DNA from: Paenibacillus agilis
GTDB taxonomy: Bacteria; Bacillota; Bacilli; Paenibacillales; Paenibacillaceae
Assembly (NCBI RefSeq): GCF_007786455.1
Contig: NZ_VNJK01000001.1
Location: 3,248,673-3,312,672, forward strand
Reading direction: 5' to 3'
Length of the DNA stretch: 64,000 nucleotides
Shown here: positions 15,548 through 23,454 of the stretch, one piece after another
Position numbering within the stretch: the first letter of the stretch is position 1
Layout of the letters: each line of letters begins with the position of its first letter
Notes under the pieces: generated by a model
Database searches by the model: none
Seen by the model: only the letters and a program-made list of their open reading frames with translations
What the model was told of the DNA's origin: nothing
Position numbers and translations under genes: made by a program

Positions 15548-16750
15548 TCACTGAGCCGATTGTCCGAACTCCGCTTCCAGCACTGTTTTTTGCATTTCAG
15601 CAGCCGCTTTCGTTTTATCGAGATCAGGGCCAGGATGCAGGGTGTAGTTGTAAGTTATGACGTGCTTGCCACCAACTGTTCCACCAGCAAAGGAGATGTA
15701 TCCCGGCGTGCCTCCGGTATGCCCCCAAATCGATACCCCATTCGCCGTCTTTCTTTCAGAGATGCCAAGACCATATCCAACTTCTCCATCAACAAGTTCA
15801 GCAGTAAACATTTCTTTCATTTGTTCTGGCTTGAGCAAGTTTCCAGCGAGCAGCTCAGAGAAGAAGCGATTGATGTCAGCAGTCGTCGATATCATATCAC
15901 CTGCGGCATGGCCCCAGGATATATTTATTTCGGTGAAGTCTTCTAAAGGCCCTCCGATGGTTTTAATCACATACCCTCTTGCATGTGGCTCTGGCAGCTT
16001 CGTAATCGATCCCGCAACAGATGTGTTGTTTAGTTTCAACGGTTCTATAATGCGCTTCTTAATTTGCTCCGCGTACGTTTGACCTGTCACTTTTTGAATA
16101 ATTAGTCCTGCAAGAACCGTATTTGTACTTGAGTAATCAAACTTAGAGCCCGGTGCAAATAACGGCCCGCCTTCCACACCGACTTTCACAAGCTCTTCTG
16201 CTGTATAGTTTTTGAATCGATTCTCAAATATTTGACTGCTTAATTTCCCACTTGCAAAATCAGGAATACCGCTTCTCATATTCAATAGCATCCGAATCGT
16301 AATCTTGCTGCTATCATAGCCTTTACCCTGCACAACACCCGGAAGCCATTTTTCCACAGAATCGTCTAAGCTTAGCTTTCCTTCGCCTACTAATTGCAGG
16401 ATCACCGTTGCTGTAAACGTCTTGGTAATACTGCCGATTCGAAAATGAAAATCGGGCTGCATCTTGCGTTCCGCATAAATACTAGCCTTACCTGCTACAT
16501 AATCTTGCTTCACTCCGTCTTTCACCGTCTGCAAGATCACACCTGGGATTCCTTTAGCAACAAACTGATCCAATGCTTGTTGAATCCTTTGTTGTTGCTG
16601 CGAGGCATCCGGCATAGTCACGGAGGCTACCAGTGGAGCCTTACTCGCCTGAGCGCTAGCAGTAGAAGATCCATCTCCCGTGATCAACATGATGTTCCCA
16701 GCCATCATAACGGCCAAACTCATTAGAATCGTTTTCTTCACATTCATCAT
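15548..16750 (-). CDS. secreted serine hydrolase, S12/class C beta-lactamase family (copy 2)
   Basis: A 400-residue exported protein with a signal peptide (KKTILMSLAVMMAGNIMLI). It has the S12 motifs SITK, YSS and HTG in WGHTGGTPGY. The block around SITK through DDSVEKWLPGVVQG is almost the same as in copy 1, marking a tandem duplication. The usual LLxH-x-SG motif reads LLNMRSG here, so the conserved histidine is replaced by methionine; activity might differ. It probably acts on cell-wall peptides or esters outside the cell. Its upstream motif (16826-16854) matches copy 1. Confidence 0.9.
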   Translation of the reverse strand: MMNVKKTILMSLAVMMAGNIMLITGDGSSTASAQASKAPLVASVTMPDASQQQQRIQQALDQFVAKGIPGVILQTVKDGVKQDYVAGKASIYAERKMQPDFHFRIGSITKTFTATVILQLVGEGKLSLDDSVEKWLPGVVQGKGYDSSKITIRMLLNMRSGIPDFASGKLSSQIFENRFKNYTAEELVKVGVEGGPLFAPGSKFDYSSTNTVLAGLIIQKVTGQTYAEQIKKRIIEPLKLNNTSVAGSITKLPEPHARGYVIKTIGGPLEDFTEINISWGHAAGDMISTTADINRFFSELLAGNLLKPEQMKEMFTAELVDGEVGYGLGISERKTANGVSIWGHTGGTPGYISFAGGTVGGKHVITYNYTLHPGPDLDKTKAAAEMQKTVLEAEFGQSAQ

Positions 16751-16825
16751 CTAAACAACTCCTCGATAGTTAAGTTTGCTGTCTTTTCTTCGCTGCCTTA
16801 ACATCGCTCAGAGTAAGCTATCATC

Positions 16826-16854
16826 TGTCATTTTTCATAGTGACGAATCGTCAT
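16826..16854. promoter_or_regulatory. conserved upstream motif, copy 2, with TGACGA/TCGTCA palindrome
   Basis: TGACGAATCGTCA at 16841-16853 is a perfect palindrome around one central base. With the TGTCAT at 16826 it forms the 29-bp motif shared with 15342-15370. It lies about 75 bp upstream of the copy 2 start and is a likely binding site for a common regulator. Confidence 0.6.
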
Positions 16855-17091
16855 ATAACAAATAAGCAGCACAAAAAGCTGCCCGCTCACAACACATTTA
16901 ACTTCTTCAACTGTCATAATAGATTGTAGGATGAATGGGGATAGTGGTAGACTTTTTTATAGAGTCGCCACCTTTCGGTTAGTTTGTAGAGGTACAAACA
17001 TTTTACCGGGTTGGTAGCTTTTTTCAACTTGTACTTAGAAAATAACACGAGTACTGCAAAAATCTATACTACTCACAAGGAGGGCTGCATC
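16855..17091 (+). other. intergenic region upstream of the SRAP gene
   Basis: GTTTGTA (16982-16988) and TACAAAC (16993-16999) make a perfect 7-bp inverted repeat around GAGG, about 95 bp before the SRAP start. No LexA-type GAAC-N4-GTTC box is present. Confidence 0.4.
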
Positions 17092-17790
17092 ATGTGCGGA
17101 CGTTATACATTAACCGTGACGTGGGAGGAACTACTGGCCTACTATAAGCTTGAGCGAGATCTCGCAGCAGCTCCCTTCCATGAGCCGCGCTACAATATTG
17201 CACCTGGGCAAATGGTACCCGCCATCATTCACGACGGAAGCAAGCTGCGTCTCGGCCCTTTGCGGTGGGGACTCGTCCCTTCGTGGGCCAAAGACGACAA
17301 GATGAGCTGGCGCACGATTAATGCTCGTGCTGAGACGCTTACAGACAAGCCTGCCTTCCGCCTTCCCTTTCAACGTAAACGCTGTATCATCCCTGCTGAC
17401 GGCTTCTACGAGTGGAAACGAATCGCCAACAACGATAAGCAGCCAATGCGCATCATACACCGCGATGGAGGGCTGCTGCATTTAGCTGGTTTATACGATA
17501 CGTGGCAGGACGAGCAAGGCAAGCGTATTAGCACCTGCACCATTGTTACAACGACACCGAATCGAGTGATGGAAGAGGTCCATGATCGCATGCCTGTCAT
17601 TTTAAGCGAGCAACAACTGCCGCTATGGCTCGAACGAAAAGAAACAGATGTTCAACAGCTTCAATCACTGCTAGCCCCTTGTCCAAATGAATGGCTGACC
17701 ATGTACCCTGTCGCCTCCTTAGTCGGGAATGTAAGCAATGATTCACCAGCATGCATCGATCCAGTTGAAATGCCACCGATTTTGTTTTAA
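17092..17790 (+). CDS. SOS response-associated peptidase (SRAP/YedK/HMCES family)
   Basis: A 232-residue SRAP protein. The start is fixed by the invariant MCGRYT, whose Cys2 forms the covalent link to abasic sites after Met removal; AAGGAGG lies just upstream, while a longer frame from 17011 would bury Cys2. YNIAPGQ (asparagine), DGFYEWK (glutamate) and HDRMPVIL (histidine) complete the active site. SRAP proteins cap abasic sites in single-stranded DNA. The translesion polymerase operon lies 5 kb away, but no SOS box is seen here. Confidence 0.95.
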   Translation: MCGRYTLTVTWEELLAYYKLERDLAAAPFHEPRYNIAPGQMVPAIIHDGSKLRLGPLRWGLVPSWAKDDKMSWRTINARAETLTDKPAFRLPFQRKRCIIPADGFYEWKRIANNDKQPMRIIHRDGGLLHLAGLYDTWQDEQGKRISTCTIVTTTPNRVMEEVHDRMPVILSEQQLPLWLERKETDVQQLQSLLAPCPNEWLTMYPVASLVGNVSNDSPACIDPVEMPPILF

Positions 17791-17900
17791 CGCTGTAAGT
17801 GAGGACCCATATGAACACTGATCCAAGTAGGCATATGAGTCCTTTTCCAGCCTATTCACTTCATCACCATACAAGCTGCCCACTTGTAAATCTCCCTCCT

Positions 17901-17953
17901 CCAGTCATCAAGCCCCAACCTTACAAATTGTACCCTTCACCAGTCATCAAGCC
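17901..17953 (+). repeat. short direct repeat, 14 bp twice
   Basis: CCAGTCATCAAGCC occurs at 17901-17914 and 17940-17953 (39-bp period) in the gap before the 18037 gene. It could be a regulator's paired half-sites or chance. Confidence 0.4.
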
Positions 17954-18036
17954 GTTATCCAACAATACTGACAAGCATACATTGCTAGTAGTGAGTTCGC
18001 AGAATATCCCTGCCTGTTCACAAGGAGGAAAGAAAA

Positions 18037-19062
18037 ATGAAGCATAACGGCTATACAACCAAGGACATCGATGAGTTTTTAGCACAGCTTGTCCCAGAAG
18101 ACAGCCCTGCCTGTTTGTCTGTTGCGTTATGGAAACATAATCGCATGGTCTATCAATATATAAAAGGAACCTACGCATCCGTACGTTCTTGGCGCGATAT
18201 TACACCTAACACACCTTTCAATATTGGTTCCATTACAAAAGTCATCACTTCCCTAGTCATGCTGCGCATGCAGGAGCGCCAGCTACTATCTTTGCAGGAC
18301 AAGATTATCGACTACTTGCCATCATTCCCCCACGATGATGTCACCATTGAGCAGCTGATGACTCATTCGGCAGGTTATGAAACGATACAAATTGTCCTAT
18401 GGCCCAAATGGCACGAAAGGATGGAGGAGTTTGCAGCTCAATTAGTGCCGCTGCTAGAACGAAAATACGAGCCTGGTACGAAAACTAGCTATTTTCCGCA
18501 CAGCCATTTTTTTCTGATGCAAATTATTGAAAAAGTAAGCGGACAAAGGCTTGAACGCATTGCTCATCGTGAATTATTTCAACCGCTAAATATGAAACAT
18601 ACTACTTATGATATGAGGAAACTCAAACCTAAAAACTATTTACTCCCATGTACGCCGTACCTAGAAGAAGGAGATTTGCGCTATGCTCGTCTTCAAATAA
18701 CAGGGGACAGCAACCTATACTCGACTTCTCATGATTTACTTAAGCTTGCCCAAGCTTTATTGAATCCATCTGGAAAGTCCCCTCTATCCACATCACTTAT
18801 CAAGCAAGCACTAGGCTATGAACAGCATATACAATCTCCTCACACCTCTGTATTTTTTCAAAAAGGAGATGGTGAGCTGCTTTCCTTCTTCTCACCAAGC
18901 CATTCCTCTTCAGCCGTAGGACATCTCGGATTTACAGGATGCATGTTCTGGATTGATCCTGAGCAGGAAATGGCGGGCACCATACTTAGCAATATGCCTC
19001 CCCTTAATGATGCAGCTGTATATGCTGGCCTCAATGAAATTTTATTGCATTGGAAAGAGTAA
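18037..19062 (+). CDS. cytoplasmic serine hydrolase, beta-lactamase-like (S12 family)
   Basis: A 341-residue protein with the S12 motifs: NIGSITK (SxxK), YFP in TKTSYFPHSH in the tyrosine-motif position, LMTHSAGY, and VGHLGFTG as the HxG box. There is no signal peptide, unlike the two tandem secreted copies at 14060-16750, and it is only distantly related to them. AAGGAGG precedes the ATG. It may be an esterase or peptidase of unknown substrate. Its 3' end overlaps the convergent DUF1796 gene by 32 bp. Confidence 0.87.
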   Translation: MKHNGYTTKDIDEFLAQLVPEDSPACLSVALWKHNRMVYQYIKGTYASVRSWRDITPNTPFNIGSITKVITSLVMLRMQERQLLSLQDKIIDYLPSFPHDDVTIEQLMTHSAGYETIQIVLWPKWHERMEEFAAQLVPLLERKYEPGTKTSYFPHSHFFLMQIIEKVSGQRLERIAHRELFQPLNMKHTTYDMRKLKPKNYLLPCTPYLEEGDLRYARLQITGDSNLYSTSHDLLKLAQALLNPSGKSPLSTSLIKQALGYEQHIQSPHTSVFFQKGDGELLSFFSPSHSSSAVGHLGFTGCMFWIDPEQEMAGTILSNMPPLNDAAVYAGLNEILLHWKE

Positions 19063-19663
19063 TGCCCCGCAGCACTTCATCCCATAATGGCTTTACCTCA
19101 ACTTCCAAAGGCATGCGGATCGCACATATGTGCTCAGATGGGCATGGCTCTTCAACGATTTCAAAGTTTACTCCATCATTAATAAGCAAAATATGAAAGC
19201 TACCACGAACGAGATTAGACAAGGCTGATTGCAGCCGATAAGCTTCATCCATTGAACCGTGTAAACGAACAAACAATAAACGATATCCCGAGTTGCAAAT
19301 TTGAAGAAAACGAGTAATTCTCCGAATAAGCTTTTGATGGAAAAAAGGATAAGCATTGAGATCATGCTTCATGCTATTTAAATTTAAAGCTAAATCATGC
19401 ACTAACGTGATTTCGTAGTTCAGATCATACAGCAGTTGCTCACCTCCCTCACGCTCGATAAAAGTCAAATTAGATGGCGACATAAAATTTTGAAATCTCA
19501 ACTCATGTAATAGACATACATGCGGCAATGAAGGTGACAGCATCCAATCTAATACACCACTGCAAGGGCGCAAGCCGTACTCTCTCAACTGAATAGCAGC
19601 CAAACACTTGCTTCCTAAGCTGAATGCACCATCATACACGCCTCGAATTTGTTCTAATTTCAC
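19031..19663 (-). CDS. DUF1796 family putative cysteine peptidase
   Basis: A 210-residue protein. It begins with IRGVYDGAFSLGSKCLAAIQ, followed by LRPCSGVLDWML; the SLG-x-x-C and G-x-x-DW pattern is characteristic of DUF1796, a papain-like predicted cysteine peptidase family. HDLALN and FVRLHG segments provide conserved His/Arg positions further on. The start is taken as GTG 19663 because AGGAGGG stands eight bases upstream; an ATG at 19687 lacks a site. It is convergent with the preceding hydrolase and overlaps its end. Function unknown. Confidence 0.75.
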   Translation of the reverse strand: MKLEQIRGVYDGAFSLGSKCLAAIQLREYGLRPCSGVLDWMLSPSLPHVCLLHELRFQNFMSPSNLTFIEREGGEQLLYDLNYEITLVHDLALNLNSMKHDLNAYPFFHQKLIRRITRFLQICNSGYRLLFVRLHGSMDEAYRLQSALSNLVRGSFHILLINDGVNFEIVEEPCPSEHICAIRMPLEVEVKPLWDEVLRGITLSNAIKFH

Positions 19664-19796
19664 AAGTTGTCCCTCCTTTCCCTTCAATATATGCGTGCAA
19701 GCTGGAATCCGATTGTGTCGACGTCGTTAATAAATGTGCTCTTTCGGTCATGGAGTTCGTATGCGAGAAACGAAAAGAAACAAAACATAGAACACA

Positions 19797-19826
19797 AAAA
19801 GAACCAAGATACATCTCTTGGCTCTT
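19797..19826 (-). terminator. terminator of spoVIF
   Basis: On the minus strand AGAGCCAAGA pairs with TCTTGGTTCT and is followed by TTTTTG. Confidence 0.75.
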
Positions 19827-19874
19827 CAGCATGCTTTGTGACTATAGTATTCTTGTCACTAACGTTACACACGA

Positions 19875-20162
19875 TTAACGGAACATGGACCACAATTTGA
19901 GTAAATGAAGCGTATTATTCGGATCAATTTTTTGCGCAATAATAAATTGGATAAACTGTTCTTCCTGTGTCGCGGATAGAGGCTCATTCACAATTTTTGC
20001 ACCTTGACGCAGCAGCTTCCGAACCGTAGCTGTATTTTGCAAATCCGCTTTTGTCACACCTTGAAACAATTGCTTTAGACGTTCTTTTACAGCAGGATTA
20101 CGCGTCTTGTCCTTTACTCGCTGAACGAGTTGAGGGCTAATGCCGTACTTTTGATAACTCAC
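19875..20162 (-). CDS. spoVIF: stage VI sporulation protein F (SpoVIF)
   Basis: A 95-residue protein starting at GTG 20162, which follows a GGAGGTG site; a longer frame to 20234 is out of line with the family. The pattern GISPQLVQRVKDKTRNPAVK, LFQGVTKADLQNTATVRKLL and LSATQEEQFIQFIIAQKIDP matches SpoVIF, a spore-coat assembly protein of the late mother cell. The family sequence is usually about 80-95 residues. It is monocistronic with a terminator at 19797-19826, consistent with sporulation-specific control. It marks the organism as a spore former. Confidence 0.8.
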   Translation of the reverse strand: MSYQKYGISPQLVQRVKDKTRNPAVKERLKQLFQGVTKADLQNTATVRKLLRQGAKIVNEPLSATQEEQFIQFIIAQKIDPNNTLHLLKLWSMFR

Positions 20163-20377
20163 GTGACCGCTACACCTCCGGCATAGTATTGTCCGCTTGT
20201 ATACGAAGTCTACAGGCGCATGGCATAGAAGCAATAACCATTGTTACATTGTATGCAAACAGGCTTGTCTACTGTGCCCAGTATTGCATATGGATTCTGC
20301 GTCACGAATCAATGACATGTAATCCTCTCCTACTCGTACAGGTTAATAGATACAAGCCCTATCCATGATGGCATAAC

Positions 20378-20425
20378 AAAAAGCCATGCCCTCTCATGCA
20401 AGCATGAAAGAAGCAAGGCTTTTGC
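20378..20425 (-). terminator. terminator of the fakA-fakB-recG operon
   Basis: AAAAAGCC pairs with GGCTTTT, with an inner TCATGC/GCATGA stem. The minus strand ends in TTTTTG after the hairpin. Confidence 0.75.
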
Positions 20426-20490
20426 TGTTACTAACACTTGTTATTACGAACACATTTCACTGCATTTCTATATGCAAATATACAGATCAA

Positions 20491-22539
20491 TTAGTCCAAT
20501 TGTTCTCCTTGGAACAGCTGCTCCTGCTGTACAGCATCACGCAGCAGCTGATAGTCCTGAGAAGTCCAGAAATCCTCTGAACGAATAAGCTCCGCCGCAT
20601 CATCACGCGCCTGCTCGAGTACAGCAAAATCACTTGCCATGTCTGCAAGCTTGAAATCCGGCATCCCGCTTTGCTTCGTCCCGAAGAAGTCACCTGGTCC
20701 TCGAAGCTCCAAATCCCGCTCAGACAGCTCGAATCCGTCTTCTGTCTCCGTCATAATGCGCATCCGTTCTTGTCCAACCTCGGACTTCGGATCGGCAATG
20801 AGCACACAATACGATTGATGCGCGCCACGACCTACCCGACCACGCAGCTGGTGCAGCTGGGACAAGCCGAAACGTTCAGAATCCATCACGATCATCAAGG
20901 TCGAATTCGGTACATCGACACCAACCTCGATAACCGTCGTCGAGACGAGAACATGTGTCTCGTTCGCACTGAACAGCTTCATCGCTTCGTCCTTTTCTGC
21001 TGCGTTCATACGGCCGTGCAGCAGTCCTACCTTAAGATCAGGGAATGCCTGCTGCATCTGGACATGCACATCGATGGCATTTTGTACATCAAGCTTGTCC
21101 GATTCCTCGATCAAAGGCGTAATGATATACGCTTGTCGCCCAGCAGTAACTTCACGTCGAATGAAGCCCAGCACGCGGTCCAGCATTTCATGCTTAACCC
21201 AATACGTTTTAATCGGCTTGCGTCCAGCCGGACGCTCCTTAATCGAAGAAACATCCATATCGCCAAATGCCGTAATCGCAAGTGTGCGAGGAATCGGCGT
21301 TGCCGTCATCAGCAGCACATCAGGATTATAACCTTTATGGCGCAGGACGCTGCGCTGATTGACACCGAAACGATGCTGCTCATCCGTGACGACCAAGCCC
21401 AGGTTACGGAAATGGACATCATCTTGGATAAGTGCATGCGTACCAACAACAATATGAACCATGCCCATCTGCAGGCCACTCAGCACATCACGGCGCTTAC
21501 GTGCCGTCAAGCTTCCTGTTAAGAGGCCCACTACAATACCATGTGGCTCGAATAGCTTCGTCAAGGAGCGCATATGCTGCTCTGCTAATATCTCAGTCGG
21601 CACCATGAGTGCGCCTTGATAGCCACTGCGAACAGCAGCATACAAAGAAACGGCAGCCACGACCGTCTTACCAGAACCAACGTCTCCTTGCAGCAATCGA
21701 TTCATACACAGCGGTGATCGCATATCACTCAGGATATCCGTCACAGCCTTCTTCTGCGCTTCCGTCAATTCAAATGGGAGGCTGCGGACAAATTCACGAA
21801 CGGTAGCATTAGAAGCGTTATGCACCACCCCATCTGCTCGCTCACGTGTTATCGCACGGAACATATGCAACTTAAGCTGGAACAAGAGCAGCTCCTCATA
21901 AACCATCCGTCGTCGAGCCTGCTTACCAACCTCCACATTATCAGGCTGATGCATCGCTTGAATCGCTTGCTTGCGCGGCATCAATTTGTAGCGCTGCATA
22001 AACGAAGCAGGCATAATCTCTGGGATTGTCTCACCAAACTGTACGAATGCCTGCGCCATCGTCTTGCGCATCCACGTCTGTGTAATCTTCCCTCCAACCG
22101 AATACACCGGCTGGAACGTATCTCTACGCTGTGTTCCTTGTCCTGGGAACTCGGAAGTGGCAACCGTTAATTGCAATCGGCGCTGATCCCATTTCCCCGT
22201 CAACACAATATCTCGTCCTTGTGTGAGCTGCTCACGCAAATATGGACGATTAAACCAAGTCGCTGTTACGAGCCAGCTTTCGATCATGACGCGGCAGGAC
22301 AAGCGTGATTTCTTGCCAAAACGCTGCATGACAGGCTCACTAACAATACGACCTTCAACTGTAATCTTATCGCCATCTTTCACTTCACTAAGCTGGCGTA
22401 CCCGAAAATCATCATAACGATATGGAAAGTACAAGAGCAAATCAGCAACGGTAGAAATGCCAAAGGCGTGAAGCTCTTGTTGTTTCAAAGCGCTCACGCC
22501 TTTAATCTGTGTTACCGGAATAACGGTATAATCAATCAT
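20491..22539 (-). CDS. recG: ATP-dependent DNA helicase RecG
   Basis: A 682-residue superfamily 2 helicase. The N-terminal wedge/OB region (about 1-200) is followed by RecA-like motor domains with Walker A GDVGSGKT, DEQH in VVTDEQHRFGV, TATPIPRTL and a QLRGRVGRG motif VI. RecG remodels stalled forks and Holliday junctions by branch migration. The length is normal (B. subtilis 682). The ATG overlaps the upstream DegV stop by 4 bp, so it is translated with fakA-fakB, as in related genomes where recG follows this block. Confidence 0.98.
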   Translation of the reverse strand: MIDYTVIPVTQIKGVSALKQQELHAFGISTVADLLLYFPYRYDDFRVRQLSEVKDGDKITVEGRIVSEPVMQRFGKKSRLSCRVMIESWLVTATWFNRPYLREQLTQGRDIVLTGKWDQRRLQLTVATSEFPGQGTQRRDTFQPVYSVGGKITQTWMRKTMAQAFVQFGETIPEIMPASFMQRYKLMPRKQAIQAMHQPDNVEVGKQARRRMVYEELLLFQLKLHMFRAITRERADGVVHNASNATVREFVRSLPFELTEAQKKAVTDILSDMRSPLCMNRLLQGDVGSGKTVVAAVSLYAAVRSGYQGALMVPTEILAEQHMRSLTKLFEPHGIVVGLLTGSLTARKRRDVLSGLQMGMVHIVVGTHALIQDDVHFRNLGLVVTDEQHRFGVNQRSVLRHKGYNPDVLLMTATPIPRTLAITAFGDMDVSSIKERPAGRKPIKTYWVKHEMLDRVLGFIRREVTAGRQAYIITPLIEESDKLDVQNAIDVHVQMQQAFPDLKVGLLHGRMNAAEKDEAMKLFSANETHVLVSTTVIEVGVDVPNSTLMIVMDSERFGLSQLHQLRGRVGRGAHQSYCVLIADPKSEVGQERMRIMTETEDGFELSERDLELRGPGDFFGTKQSGMPDFKLADMASDFAVLEQARDDAAELIRSEDFWTSQDYQLLRDAVQQEQLFQGEQLD

Positions 22540-23420
22540 GAATTCAATGGCTCTGGATCAGGAGCAGCTGGGCGAACAAACACCGCAACGGTTCCATGTC
22601 CAACATGTGTGCCAATAACGGCACCAATACGTGTATATTGAATAGATCGAACGTCGAATTGAGACTTCAATTCGGCGACAACCGTATCCGCTGTAGATTT
22701 CTCTGTGGAGTAGCCGACCCCAACATCTACAGGCTGATTACCAAAATGCTCTTTGTACATTTCCAACACGCGCTGAAGCAATCGCTTCTGTCCACGTACC
22801 TTCTCCACTGCATAAACCTCGCCATCCTTGTCGATAGACAAGATTGGCTTAATATTAAGCAGAGTTCCAAGCATAGCAGAAGCCTTCGCTATGCGACCGC
22901 CCTTTTGTAAGTACTCTAATGTATCTACAAGGAAGTATAACTTCTGCTCCTGCTGCAGCTGAGCAATGCGAGCTAGAATAGCATCTTTATCGTACCCGGC
23001 TTGAGCTAGCTTAGCAGCTTCTAAGACATAGACCCCAATGCCAAACGAAGCAGACTTCGAGTCAATGACCGTTACATCCACTTCCTCTTCTTCCAGCATA
23101 CTGCTCGCAAGCAGTGCTGACTGGTACGTTCCACTCATCGCTGCGGAGAGATGAATCGAAATGATCGCACAATCTGGTGACTGTGCGTGAAGACGCTTAT
23201 AGACTTCCAAAAACTCAACCGGAGAAGGTTGCGACGTCGTCGGCAACTTCGAAGCCTGAGCTAATTTTTCATAGAATTGGTCCGGGCTGATCGTTACTGC
23301 ATCTTGATACATTTCATTGCCGAAATGTACTTTCAGCGGAACCATCTCAATGTTGTAACGCTCCCTTAATTCCTGGGGAATGTCCGCTGTACTGTCCGTA
23401 ACTATACGTACGTTGGCCAT
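22536..23420 (-). CDS. DegV family fatty-acid-binding protein (FakB-like)
   Basis: A 294-residue DegV protein. ADIPQELRERYNIEMVPLKV, TTSQPSPVEFLEVY, SIHLSAAMSGTYQSA and GTHVGHGTVAVF are the family segments that enclose one fatty acid for phosphorylation by FakA. It sits directly between fakA and recG, overlapping recG by 4 bp and lying 34 bp after fakA. The pair therefore probably forms the acyl-phosphate system that feeds exogenous or recycled fatty acids into phospholipid synthesis. In B. subtilis this position is occupied by serine dehydratase genes. Fatty-acid specificity cannot be read. Confidence 0.93.
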   Translation of the reverse strand: MANVRIVTDSTADIPQELRERYNIEMVPLKVHFGNEMYQDAVTISPDQFYEKLAQASKLPTTSQPSPVEFLEVYKRLHAQSPDCAIISIHLSAAMSGTYQSALLASSMLEEEEVDVTVIDSKSASFGIGVYVLEAAKLAQAGYDKDAILARIAQLQQEQKLYFLVDTLEYLQKGGRIAKASAMLGTLLNIKPILSIDKDGEVYAVEKVRGQKRLLQRVLEMYKEHFGNQPVDVGVGYSTEKSTADTVVAELKSQFDVRSIQYTRIGAVIGTHVGHGTVAVFVRPAAPDPEPLNS

Positions 23421-23454
23421 GTTATAACTCCCTTCCGATACTTATAACCAGATT

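Noticed and set aside
16855-17091. LexA box upstream of the SRAP gene
   Set aside because: No GAAC-N4-GTTC match; only an unrelated GTTTGTA/TACAAAC repeat.
20671-21522. 283-residue plus-strand frame
   Set aside because: Fully inside recG on the opposite strand; low-complexity Arg/His-rich translation typical of an antisense shadow.
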